Source of the DNA: Actinomadura spongiicola
Lineage (GTDB): Bacteria; Actinomycetota; Actinomycetes; Streptosporangiales; Streptosporangiaceae
Direction of reading: 5' to 3'
NCBI RefSeq assembly: GCF_003432485.1
Contig: NZ_QVNQ01000005.1
Span: 664,018 to 728,017, forward strand
Length of the DNA: 64,000 nucleotides
Shown here in pieces: positions 17,766-26,545 of this stretch; within the stretch, counting starts at the first letter, position 1, and each line of letters begins with the position of its first letter. Under the pieces are notes generated by a model, which saw nothing but the letters and a program-made list of their open reading frames with translations, did not search any database and was not told where the DNA came from. Position numbers and translations under genes: made by a program.

Positions 17766-19732
17766 GCACCAGGAAGCCGATCTTCGTCTTCTCGACCCCT
17801 CCGACCCCCAATGGCGACCTGCATCTCGGCCATCTGGCCGGCCCCTACCTCGGGGCCGACGCCTTCGTCCGCTTCCAGCGGATGAACGGGGCCGCGGCCT
17901 GGCATCTGACCGGTAGCGACGACTTCCAGAGCTACGTGGTGGAGCGGGCGCGGCGGGACGGGCGCGACTGCACCGCGACCGCCCGGCACTACAGTGCCGA
18001 GATCGCCGAGACGCTCGCGTTGCTGGACGTCCGGCCCGACCAGTACACCGTGACCAGCGCGGAGCCCGGCTACACGGAGGGCCTGCGCGACTATTTCTCC
18101 CGGCTTGTCGCGTCGGGCCGCGCCGCCCCCGCCGAGAACGCCGCCCTCTTCGACGCCGAGACCGGTGACTACCTCTACGAGGTCGACGTCTCCGGCGGGT
18201 GCCCGAGCTGCCGGGCTGCGACCGGCGGAAACATCTGCGAGGAGTGCGGCGAGCCCAACTGCTGCGCGGATCTCCTCGAACCGAGGTCGGGCCGGTCGCC
18301 CGCCCCGCCCCGGCGGGGTACGGCCGTCCGGCATTCGGTGCCGCTGCACGAGTTCGCGGACGAGGTCGCCGAGCACCACGCGCGAGGCCGCGTCCCGGCC
18401 CGGCTGAAGGAACTGGCCGACCGGCTCTTCCGCAGGGAGTGCCTCGATATCGCCATCACCCACCCGTCTAGTTGGGGCGTCCCGCCTACCGAGACCGACG
18501 TCACAGGGCAGGTCATCTGGGTGTGGCCGGAGATGTCGTACGGCTTCCTCCACGGCATCCAGGCCCTCGGCCGCCGTCTCGGACGGGACTGGCGCGCGAA
18601 CCGCCCCGGCGACGACTGGAAGATCGTCCATTTCTTCGGCTATGACAACAGCTTCTACCACGCGGTTCTCTACCCGGTGCTCTACCGGCTCGCCCACCCC
18701 GACTGGTCGCCGGACATCGAGTACCACGTCAACGAGTTCTATCTGCTGGACGGTGAGAAGTTCTCGACCAGCCGGCGGCACGCGGTGTGGGGCAAGGACA
18801 TCCTTGGTCCCGGCAGTGTGGACGCCGTCCGGTTCTTCTTGTCACGCACGCGGCCGGAAGGCAGGCGCACCAGTTTCTCGCGCGGCGCGTACGAGACCGT
18901 CCTGCGCGAGGAACTGATCGGGACGTGGCAGCGCTGGCTCACCGATCTGGGCGCCAGGGTCGAGAAGCTCCACGACGGGATCGTGCCGGAGCCCGGCGCA
19001 TGGACGCCCGAGCACCGCGCCTTCCGGCAACGGCTCGACGACCGGCTGAGCGCCCTGACCGGCAGCCTCGGCCCGGACGGTTTCTCGCTCAACCGGGCGG
19101 CGGGCGAGCTGCACGGGCTCGTGCTGGACGCGCTGCGGTTCGCCCGGGAGGAGGGCGTGATCGCCGAGAGCGACCGCTGGGCCGGGCAGACCCGTACGGC
19201 GATCTCCCTCGAACTGGCGGCGGCGAACCTGCTGGCGCACTGCGCCGCGCCGGTCATGCCCCGCTTCGCGCAACGGCTCGCGGCCGCCCTCTGCGTCCCC
19301 GAACCAACCGAGTGGCCGCGGCAGGTGCCGTCGCCACCCGCGGGAACCCGCATCAGCCTCGCCCGGCGAACGTTCTTCGTCCCCCCGGAAACGCCCGATA
19401 CGGCCCAACCCCTTACGGCCCAACCCGTTCCGCGCCAACCCGATACGGCCCGAACATCCGGCGCGGACGCCAACGACGCCGACACGGGGACGGATGTGCT
19501 CTCGTGGCTTCGCGACGTCCTCCGGACCACGCTGCAACTGCCCGAGGAGACCCCGCTCGACGGCAGGTCGATGAACGAGCTCGGGCTGGTGTCGCTGCAG
19601 ACCGTGGCGCTGCAATACCAGATCCTCGAGGAACTCGGCGTCGACATCACCGGCGAGGAGCTCTTCGCCGCCCCCGATGTGGCCGCACTCGCCGCACTGC
19701 TCAACGATCGTGCGGAGGCGATCCGGATATGA
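17762..19732 (+). CDS. MetRS-like amino-acid activating protein fused to a carrier domain
   Basis: 656 residues. Residues 1 to about 540 are a methionyl-tRNA-synthetase paralogue: HIGH-type HLGH at 21-24, a zinc-knuckle cysteine set (CPSC...CEECGEPNC, about 145-165) and KMSKS-type KFSTS at 333-337. A linker with repeated TAQP/RQPDTAR units (about 545-570) leads to a phosphopantetheine carrier domain (about 575-650) with NELGLVSLQT, Ser611 being the likely attachment site. MetRS-like domains of hydrazine synthetases activate an amino acid, glycine in Spb40, for ester formation with an N-hydroxy amino acid. A C-terminal carrier suggests that the acyl group or product is tethered. It is unlikely to be a housekeeping MetRS, given its position and the extra domain. 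Confidence 0.9.
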   Translation: MSTRKPIFVFSTPPTPNGDLHLGHLAGPYLGADAFVRFQRMNGAAAWHLTGSDDFQSYVVERARRDGRDCTATARHYSAEIAETLALLDVRPDQYTVTSAEPGYTEGLRDYFSRLVASGRAAPAENAALFDAETGDYLYEVDVSGGCPSCRAATGGNICEECGEPNCCADLLEPRSGRSPAPPRRGTAVRHSVPLHEFADEVAEHHARGRVPARLKELADRLFRRECLDIAITHPSSWGVPPTETDVTGQVIWVWPEMSYGFLHGIQALGRRLGRDWRANRPGDDWKIVHFFGYDNSFYHAVLYPVLYRLAHPDWSPDIEYHVNEFYLLDGEKFSTSRRHAVWGKDILGPGSVDAVRFFLSRTRPEGRRTSFSRGAYETVLREELIGTWQRWLTDLGARVEKLHDGIVPEPGAWTPEHRAFRQRLDDRLSALTGSLGPDGFSLNRAAGELHGLVLDALRFAREEGVIAESDRWAGQTRTAISLELAAANLLAHCAAPVMPRFAQRLAAALCVPEPTEWPRQVPSPPAGTRISLARRTFFVPPETPDTAQPLTAQPVPRQPDTARTSGADANDADTGTDVLSWLRDVLRTTLQLPEETPLDGRSMNELGLVSLQTVALQYQILEELGVDITGEELFAAPDVAALAALLNDRAEAIRI

Positions 19733-22700
19733 GCCGCACCGTGTTGCCGAAAGAGATCGAGTCGTTGCTGGGGGATCTCGACTCGCGCGGACTGCGCCTC
19801 ACCGCCACCGGATCGGACCTGCGGCTGCAAGGGCCGCGCGAGCGCATGGACCCCGACCTGATCGGGCGCATCAAGGCGAACAAGGCGGAACTCATCTCCC
19901 ACCTCGCCGCGGCGGCCGAGGCGGCGGAGGCGCGTTTCCCGCTCACCCCGCTGCAGCGCGGCTACCTCCTCGGCCGCGACGACATCTTCGAGATGGGCAA
20001 CGTCGCCAACCACGTCTACCAGGAGATCGAGGGGCACTGGGACCTCGACCGGCTCGAGGCCGCGCTGGCGGCGGTCGTCCGGCGTCACGGCATGCTCCGC
20101 ACGGGCTTCACCGACGACGGCCAGGCCGAGGACGAGACGGTCGCCGCTCCCCGGATCGCGCGGGTGGATCTGCGGGACCTCAGCGATGACGAGCGCCGCC
20201 GACGCCGCCTGGAACTACGCGAGGAACGGTCGCACCGGATGCTGCCGCTCGACCGCCCGCCACTGATCGCGGTCGAGGCGACGACCCTGGCCGACGACCG
20301 CATGGTCCTCCACGTGAGCAACGACGGGCTCGTGATGGACGGCATCAGCGCGATGCTGTTCATGCGGGAGTGGTGGGCGGCCTACCAGGGGGAGCCGGTC
20401 CGGCACGAGGCGACGCCGTTCGCATCGTACGTCGCGGCGCTGGAGGCCGCGCGGACCCGCGGCCCCGCGGAGCGGTCGCGCGAGTACTGGTACGCCAGGC
20501 TCGACGACCTGCCGCCGCATCCGGACCTTCCGCTCCGTGCCGCCCCGGCCGAGATCACCGAACCGAGGTTCGTCCCTCGGACGGTGCGGCTGGACGCGAC
20601 GCCGTGGGCCACCTTGAAGGCGACCGCGGGCGGGCACGGGCTGACCCCGTCCGGCCTGCTGCTCGCCGCGTACGCCGAGACGCTCGCGGCCTGGGGCGCG
20701 GGCTCCGCCTTCACCGTCACGACCACGGTCGCCGACCGCCCGCCGATCCACCCGCACATCCTCGACACGATCGGCGCCTTCTCCGACACCATGCTGGTGG
20801 AGATCGCGCTCGACCATGGGGACGCGTTCGCGCAGCGCGCGCGGAGCCTCCAGGCGCGGCTGCGACGCGACCTCGACCACCGGCACTTCTCGGGCGTCGA
20901 GGTGATGCGGGAGATCAGCCGGCGGTACGGGAGCGCGCGGGCGCGCATGCCGTTCACCTTCAACAGCGCCATCGGCTACCCGTTCGGGGATCTCGACGGC
21001 TCGACCTTCGAGCTGTTCGGGCCGCGGGTCTACACCGTCAGCCAGACCCCGCAGGTGTGGGTCAACGTCTTCGCCTTCGAGCAGCACGGCGGCCTGGTCG
21101 TCCAGGTGGACGGCGTGGACGAGCTGTTCCCCGAGGGCCTGCTCGACGACGTCGTGGCGGGCTACCAGGCGCTGCTGCTGCGGCTGCTCGACGACGACGC
21201 CTGGGCGGCGAAGACGTTCGACCTGATGCCCGAGGCGCAGCGCGCCCGCCGCCGCGAGGCCAACGACACGGCGGTGGCACCGACGGACGAGATGCTGCCG
21301 GACGCGTTCACGGACCAGGCCGCGCGTACCCCGGACGCGCCCGCGATCATCACCTCCCGGCGCACGATGAGCTATGGCGAGCTGCTGGCGCGCGCCCGCC
21401 ACGCCGCGGCCTGGCTGCGGGAACGCGCGGCGGGGCGGGACGAGCTCGTCGGCCTGGTGATGACCCGGGGTCCGGAGCAGATCATCGGCATCCTGGCCAC
21501 GCTGATGGCCGGTGCGGCGTACCTGCCCGTGGACGCCGGGCTGCCCGAGAGGCGCCGGGCCTACATGCTCCGGGACGGGCGGGTGCGCCTCGTGCTCACC
21601 AATGGCCCGGCAGAGGGGATCACGGTCGGCGACGATCCGCCGGAGGTCCTCCGGCTCGACGCCGCACAGCCGCCGCCGAACACGGTGCCGGCCGCCGTGG
21701 AACGACCGCCGGGCGCGGGGCCCGACGACCTGGCGTACGTGCTCTACACCTCGGGCACGACCGGGGACCCCAAGGGAGTCATGGTCGGTCACCGCAGCGT
21801 GGTCAACGTGGTCGCCGACTGCAACGAGCGGTTCGGCGTCGCCCCCCGCGACCGCTTCTTCGGCGTCAGCGCATTCAACTTCGATCTGTCGGTCTACGAC
21901 GTGTTCGGAGCCCTGGGCGCGGGCGCTGCGATCGTCCTGCCCGACCACGAGCGGGCCACCGACGCCGCGCACTGGCTGGAGCTCTGCGGGACGGCCGGCG
22001 TCACGGTGTGGAACTCCGTGCCCGCGATCGTCTCGCTGCTGCGCGACCAGGCGGCGGCGGACGGCGCCGAGGCGCTCGCGACGCTGCGGCTGGTGATGAT
22101 GAGCGGCGACCGCATCCCGCCCACACTGCCGCCCGCGCTGCGTGAGCTGAAGGCCGACCTGCGGCTGGTGTCCCTGGGCGGCCCGACGGAGACCACCATC
22201 TGGAACATCCTGCATCCCATCGGCCCCGGCGACGACGGGAGCCGCAGCGTCCCGTACGGGCGGCCCAACGCGGGCAACCGCGCCTACGTCCTCGGCCCGC
22301 ACGGCCAGGACATGCCCGACTGGGTCACCGGAGAGATCTGCGCGGCGGGCGTCGGGCTGGCCCGCGGCTACTGGGGCGACGAGGAACGGACGGCCGAGCG
22401 GTTCCGCTGGGACGACCGGCGCGGCGAGCGGCTCTACCGCACCGGCGACCTCGGCCGCTACCTGCCGAACGGCGAGATCGAGATCGTCGGGCGCGCCGAT
22501 CACCAGGTCAAGGTGAACGGCCACCGCATCGAGGCGGGCGAGGTCGAGACCCGGCTCACCGCGATCGAGGCCGTACGGCAGGCGGTGGTGGTCCGCCAGG
22601 AGGGAGCGCGCGGCGAACGGCTCGTGGCGCACCTGGTCGCGGCGGGGGCGGAGCGCCCGCCCGACGCCCGCCTCGGCGAGCGGCTGCGCGCCCACCTGCC

Positions 22701-23070
22701 CGACTACATGATCCCGTCCGCGTACGTGTGGCATGAGAGCCTGCCGCTGACGCGCAACGGCAAGGTCGACCGGACGAGCCTGACCGCGACCGGTGCCGTG
22801 GCCGGTGTCGTGACCGCCACGGGCACCGGGGCGGCCGGTCCGGCCACGGATCTGGAACAGCAGATCGCGGAACTGTGGGCGAGCGTGCTGGAACTCCCGG
22901 ACGTCCCCCCCGAGGTCGAGTTCGGCGAGCTGGGCGGCGACTCCATCGCCGCGGCCACCATCGCCACCGGGGTGCGCAAACGGTACGGCCTCACGATCCC
23001 GCTGCACCGCCTTCCCGAGGTGGCCACCGTGCGGGCGATGGCCACCTACATCGAACGGGAGGGCCGCTGA
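19729..23070 (+). CDS. NRPS: docking - heterocyclization - adenylation (Cys code) - carrier
   Basis: 1113 residues. A TubC-like N-terminal docking domain (1-65) is followed by a cyclization domain: C1-type FPLTPLQRGYLLGR and, in place of HHxxxDG, a DxxxxD motif in NDGLVMDGIS. The adenylation domain has LYTSGTTGDPKG and NFDLSVYDVFG. Lined up with GrsA, its pocket residues read D-L-Y-N-M-S-L-I-W, essentially the published cysteine code. The carrier serine is in GELGGDSI. No epimerisation, oxidase or thioesterase domain. Prediction: loads cysteine and makes a thiazoline with an upstream acyl group, perhaps from the preceding MetRS-linked carrier, whose gene it overlaps. Confidence 0.93.
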   Translation: MSRTVLPKEIESLLGDLDSRGLRLTATGSDLRLQGPRERMDPDLIGRIKANKAELISHLAAAAEAAEARFPLTPLQRGYLLGRDDIFEMGNVANHVYQEIEGHWDLDRLEAALAAVVRRHGMLRTGFTDDGQAEDETVAAPRIARVDLRDLSDDERRRRRLELREERSHRMLPLDRPPLIAVEATTLADDRMVLHVSNDGLVMDGISAMLFMREWWAAYQGEPVRHEATPFASYVAALEAARTRGPAERSREYWYARLDDLPPHPDLPLRAAPAEITEPRFVPRTVRLDATPWATLKATAGGHGLTPSGLLLAAYAETLAAWGAGSAFTVTTTVADRPPIHPHILDTIGAFSDTMLVEIALDHGDAFAQRARSLQARLRRDLDHRHFSGVEVMREISRRYGSARARMPFTFNSAIGYPFGDLDGSTFELFGPRVYTVSQTPQVWVNVFAFEQHGGLVVQVDGVDELFPEGLLDDVVAGYQALLLRLLDDDAWAAKTFDLMPEAQRARRREANDTAVAPTDEMLPDAFTDQAARTPDAPAIITSRRTMSYGELLARARHAAAWLRERAAGRDELVGLVMTRGPEQIIGILATLMAGAAYLPVDAGLPERRRAYMLRDGRVRLVLTNGPAEGITVGDDPPEVLRLDAAQPPPNTVPAAVERPPGAGPDDLAYVLYTSGTTGDPKGVMVGHRSVVNVVADCNERFGVAPRDRFFGVSAFNFDLSVYDVFGALGAGAAIVLPDHERATDAAHWLELCGTAGVTVWNSVPAIVSLLRDQAAADGAEALATLRLVMMSGDRIPPTLPPALRELKADLRLVSLGGPTETTIWNILHPIGPGDDGSRSVPYGRPNAGNRAYVLGPHGQDMPDWVTGEICAAGVGLARGYWGDEERTAERFRWDDRRGERLYRTGDLGRYLPNGEIEIVGRADHQVKVNGHRIEAGEVETRLTAIEAVRQAVVVRQEGARGERLVAHLVAAGAERPPDARLGERLRAHLPDYMIPSAYVWHESLPLTRNGKVDRTSLTATGAVAGVVTATGTGAAGPATDLEQQIAELWASVLELPDVPPEVEFGELGGDSIAAATIATGVRKRYGLTIPLHRLPEVATVRAMATYIEREGR

Positions 23071-24602
23071 TGGAGTCGATCATCAATGCGATCGTCGCCG
23101 AGCCGCCCGAGCCCGGCCACCGGCTGCGCCTCGTGGAGCTGCACGGCACCCAGACGATCGGCCTGCCCGAGCTGCACGAAACCGCCGGGCGGCTCGCGGG
23201 ACGGCTGCGCGAGGAGGGGGTGCGTCCCGGCGACCGCATCGGAATCCTGGCCGCCAACTGCCTGGAATGGGTGCTCCTCGACCTGGCGGCATTGCGCCTG
23301 GGCGTCGTCACCGCCGGATTCGAGCCGGGCAAGTTCGAGGGGGACGGCGAGCTGCTCGCCCGCTACGACCTCGAACTGCTCTTCACCGACCGCGGCGAGG
23401 CGGCGGGCGTGGGCGGTGTCCGTGCCATCAAGGAGGTCGGCTCGCTCGCTGAGGCGCCGCCGCACGTCGCGGAGCCGCACGTCGCGGGACCGCCGGCGGT
23501 CCGCTACGAGCCCGGCGATGTGACCACGCTGAAGTTCACCTCGGGCAGCACCGGGCAGCCGAAGGGCCTCGCGGCCAGCGTGGGCAGCATCGACAGCTCG
23601 CTGCGCGCGGTTCAGGAGATGTTCCAGCACGGCCCCGAGGACGACCTGTTCGTCTTCCTGCCGTTGTCGCTGCTGCAGCAGCGGTACTGGATCTACTCGG
23701 CGCTGCGGTACGGCCATGACGTCACCGTGAGCACGTACGAGGCGGCCTTCATGGCCATGCGCCAGACCCGGCCCACCGTCGTCATGGGCGTGCCCGGGTT
23801 CTATGAGACCGCGAAGAAGCACATCGAGGCCAGGGCCGACGCGACCGGCGTCACCCGGGAGGAGGCCGCCCGGCGGCTGTTCGGCGACCGCATCCGCTAT
23901 CTGTGGACCGGTTCGGCCCCGGCCTCCGCCGCGCTGCTGCGGTTCTTCGGCTCGGTGGGCCTGCCGATCTACGAGGGGTACGGGCTCAACGAGACGTGCA
24001 TCGTCAGCAAGAACCATCCCGGCGCGCACCGCGAGGGCAGCGTCGGGCGGGTGCTGCCCGGCAAGCACGTGCTGCTGGACGAGGCCGGTGCGATCAGCGT
24101 GCGCGCCGACTTCCCCGTGAACACCCGCTACGAGTACGCGCGGCCCGGCGAGTCGGAGCGCATGTTCGGTCCGGACGGCACCGTGCGGACCGGCGACGTC
24201 GGCCACATCGACGAGGACGGCTTCCTCTACATCCACGGCCGCGCCGACGACACGCTCGTGCTGGACAACGGCAAGAAGATCGTCGTGCGGCCCGTCGAGG
24301 AGGCGATGAAGGCCGACCCCGAGATCGCCGAATGCGTGATCTTCTGCCTGGGCCAGAGCCGGCTCGTCGCCGTCGTCTCTCCCGCCCGCACGCCCGCCGA
24401 CGAGGCCGCCATCGCGGCCCGGCTGGCGCAGACCAACGCCGCCCTGGAACGCGACGAGCGGATCTGGAAGGTCGTCATCGCCGACCCGCCGTTCACCATC
24501 GACGGCGGCACGCTCACCTCGCAGTTCAAACCCAAACGCAACCGGATCCACGACCTGTACCGTCCCGAGATCCACGACAGTGACAGGGGAATTCATGCCT
24601 GA
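23070..24602 (+). CDS. AMP-dependent acyl-CoA / acyl-carrier ligase
   Basis: 510 residues, shares the A of the NRPS stop codon (TGATG). P-loop KFTSGSTGQPKG near residue 165, YEGYGLNE near 310, and the hinge/TGD motif RTGDVGHIDEDGFLYIHGR near 375 place it with long-chain acyl-CoA synthetases of the ANL superfamily. A free carrier protein gene overlaps its end, so it most likely adenylates a carboxylate and loads it on that carrier. In triacsin biosynthesis a ligase-ACP-GNAT set handles hydrazinoacetic acid; the same three genes stand together here. Confidence 0.9.
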   Translation: MESIINAIVAEPPEPGHRLRLVELHGTQTIGLPELHETAGRLAGRLREEGVRPGDRIGILAANCLEWVLLDLAALRLGVVTAGFEPGKFEGDGELLARYDLELLFTDRGEAAGVGGVRAIKEVGSLAEAPPHVAEPHVAGPPAVRYEPGDVTTLKFTSGSTGQPKGLAASVGSIDSSLRAVQEMFQHGPEDDLFVFLPLSLLQQRYWIYSALRYGHDVTVSTYEAAFMAMRQTRPTVVMGVPGFYETAKKHIEARADATGVTREEAARRLFGDRIRYLWTGSAPASAALLRFFGSVGLPIYEGYGLNETCIVSKNHPGAHREGSVGRVLPGKHVLLDEAGAISVRADFPVNTRYEYARPGESERMFGPDGTVRTGDVGHIDEDGFLYIHGRADDTLVLDNGKKIVVRPVEEAMKADPEIAECVIFCLGQSRLVAVVSPARTPADEAAIAARLAQTNAALERDERIWKVVIADPPFTIDGGTLTSQFKPKRNRIHDLYRPEIHDSDRGIHA

Positions 24603-24894
24603 GCACGTTGAGGTCGCGGCCCGCCGCACCCTGGCGCCGCTGCTCGATCTGGACATCGCCCCGGACGAGCTCGACCCCGATCGCGACCTCGCCGCCGACT
24701 ACGGGCTGACCTCGCTCAACAAGGTCCTGTTCCTGACCTCGGTGTGCGAGGACACCGGTGTCGCGCTGTCCCGCTTCACCGAGCGCGACGTGGCTCGCAT
24801 GCACACGCTGCGGGACGTCACCGAGCTGCTGAGCTCCCATGCCGGGTCGTCTCCCCGCGCCGAGGACGACGCGGAGAACGAGGCCGCCCGATGA
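24595..24894 (+). CDS. Acyl carrier protein
   Basis: 99 residues. ATG at 24595 is chosen because GGGGAA lies just before it; GTG at 24580 is possible. The carrier motif is DYGLTSLNKV, with Ser40 as the phosphopantetheine site; the residue before Ser is Thr instead of the usual Asp, as in several carriers of secondary metabolism. It overlaps the ligase gene by 8 bases and the GNAT gene by 4. Probable carrier for the hydrazino acid. Confidence 0.9.
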   Translation: MPEHVEVAARRTLAPLLDLDIAPDELDPDRDLAADYGLTSLNKVLFLTSVCEDTGVALSRFTERDVARMHTLRDVTELLSSHAGSSPRAEDDAENEAAR

Positions 24895-25490
24895 GCTGGA
24901 CCGAACTGGCCCCCGCCACCCTGGAGAACGAACACGTGCTGCTGCGGCCGATCGAGCCCGGCGACCGCGCGGCGCTGCGCACGATCGCGCTGGACGCGCA
25001 TATCTGGCGCTACTTCGTCAACCGGGTCGAGACCGACGCCGACTACGAGGCGTTCTTCGACGCGACGCTGGCCGACCACGCGACGGGGCGGCGGGCGGTG
25101 TTCGTCATCACCGACAAGCACTCGGGCCAGGTCGCCGGGAGCATGAGCTTCGGCAACATGGCCGAGGCGGACCGGCGCATCGAGGTCGGCTGGTCCTGGC
25201 TCGGCCGCGACTTCCGCGGGCGGGGCATCAATCGCTGGGCCAAATACCTGCTGATGGAACACGCCTTCGAGCGTCTCGGCGCAGAGCGGGTCGAGTTCAA
25301 GACCGACCAGCTCAACGACCAGGCACGACGCGGCCTCCGCAACATCGGCGCGACCGAGGAGGGCACGCTGCGCAGCTTCAATCCCATGCCGGGCGGGCGG
25401 CGCCGCGACGCGGTCTTCTACAGCGTGCTGCGCGCCGAATGGCCGCACGTGAAGGAGCAGCTGGCGACCAGCCCGAAGGTGCGACGGTGA
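24891..25490 (+). CDS. GNAT-family N-acyltransferase, RimJ-like
   Basis: 199 residues. RIEVGWSWLGRDFRGRGINRWAK contains the acyl-CoA pyrophosphate-binding R-x-x-G-x-G/A-type loop (RGRGIN), followed by HAFERLGAERVEFKTDQLN and GLRNIGA, the classic GNAT 8 (acetyltransf_3) pattern. In triacsin biosynthesis a GNAT succinylates hydrazinoacetate before loading. By position, this enzyme may mask the free hydrazine nitrogen. Acyl donor unknown. Confidence 0.88.
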   Translation: MSWTELAPATLENEHVLLRPIEPGDRAALRTIALDAHIWRYFVNRVETDADYEAFFDATLADHATGRRAVFVITDKHSGQVAGSMSFGNMAEADRRIEVGWSWLGRDFRGRGINRWAKYLLMEHAFERLGAERVEFKTDQLNDQARRGLRNIGATEEGTLRSFNPMPGGRRRDAVFYSVLRAEWPHVKEQLATSPKVRR

Positions 25491-26530
25491 CCGACGTCCC
25501 CTTCGTGCGGGCCGCGGGGGACGCGGCGACCCTCGGCCGGCTGCACGGGGCCGCCCGGGCGGAGGCGCTGCGGGCGTTCCTGGACGACTCGCTGTGCCGG
25601 CTCAACCGGCTTCTCGACCTGCCGCAGTCGATGGACGGCCTGCGCCCCGTGCTCGACGCGTACCGCGCGGAGATCGAGGCGCAGACCCCCGACCTCGCCG
25701 CCGAGATCCGCGGCCTCGCGGAGGGGGCCGGTCTCACGCCGGAGGAGGCGACGCTGCTGCAGGTCCGGCGCGAGGTCCTGGGCTACCGCAAGGTGCCGGT
25801 GCGCGGCGACTGCACGACCTACGCCCGGGCCGGGGCCGGGACGCCTGTACTGGCGCAGACGGTCGATCTCAACGGTGACCTGGAGGACCAGATCGCCGTC
25901 CTGGAGGTGGCCCCAGAGGGAAGCGGGCGGCGGTCGCTGCTCCTGAGCTTCGCGGGCCTGCTGGGGTATCTCGGGGTGAACTCCGACGGGCTGGCCGTCG
26001 GCCTGAACCTGCTGCTCGGCGGCGACTGGCGGCCGGGGCTCCCGCCGTACCTGGCCATCCGCCATCTGCTCGACACCACGGCGGACGTCGATGAGGCGAC
26101 CAGGGCGCTCGCCGGGCTGCGGGTGGCCAGTTCGCGCAGCCTGACCCTGTGCGACCGCTCCGGCAAGGCCGCCTACGTCGAGATCCTCGGTGACGACCTG
26201 CGGATCGTCGAGGCGCCGCAGATCGTCCACACCAACCACTACCTGCATCCGGAGTTCGCGCCGCACGACGAGCTGAACGTCTTCGCCCGCAACTCCTCGC
26301 TCCGGCGGCTGGAGGCGTGCACGGCCAGGCTCGCGGCGCTTCCGGCGTCGGCGGGAGCCGAGGAGCACTTCGGGGTGCTGTCCGCGCCGCCCATCCGCGT
26401 ACCGGATGAAGGCGACATACGCCTGGACAAGACCGTCGCCGCCGTCGTCATGCGACCCGACCAGGGCCGCCTGTACGTGCGTCCGGGCGATCCGTCCCGT
26501 TCCCGGACGCATGTCTTCACGTTGAGCTAG
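25487..26530 (+). CDS. C45-family Ntn hydrolase (acyl-CoA:6-APA acyltransferase-like)
   Basis: 347 residues from GTG overlapping the GNAT stop (GTGA). Cys109 in RGDCTT is the expected autoprocessing nucleophile of C45 proteins; cleavage before it would give a propeptide of 108 residues, very near the 102 of penicillin acyltransferase. Downstream LGVNSDGLAVGLN and HTNHYLHPEF match family blocks. Members hydrolyse or transfer acyl groups at amide bonds. It could remove the acyl group placed by the GNAT, or form the final amide. It ends 15 bases before the LuxR-type gene. Confidence 0.9.
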   Translation: MTDVPFVRAAGDAATLGRLHGAARAEALRAFLDDSLCRLNRLLDLPQSMDGLRPVLDAYRAEIEAQTPDLAAEIRGLAEGAGLTPEEATLLQVRREVLGYRKVPVRGDCTTYARAGAGTPVLAQTVDLNGDLEDQIAVLEVAPEGSGRRSLLLSFAGLLGYLGVNSDGLAVGLNLLLGGDWRPGLPPYLAIRHLLDTTADVDEATRALAGLRVASSRSLTLCDRSGKAAYVEILGDDLRIVEAPQIVHTNHYLHPEFAPHDELNVFARNSSLRRLEACTARLAALPASAGAEEHFGVLSAPPIRVPDEGDIRLDKTVAAVVMRPDQGRLYVRPGDPSRSRTHVFTLS

Positions 26531-26545
26531 GGAGGAGTGCCAGCG

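Noticed and set aside
17762..19732. Housekeeping or antibiotic-resistant methionyl-tRNA synthetase
   Set aside because: The fused carrier domain and the translationally coupled position inside a biosynthetic operon argue against it.
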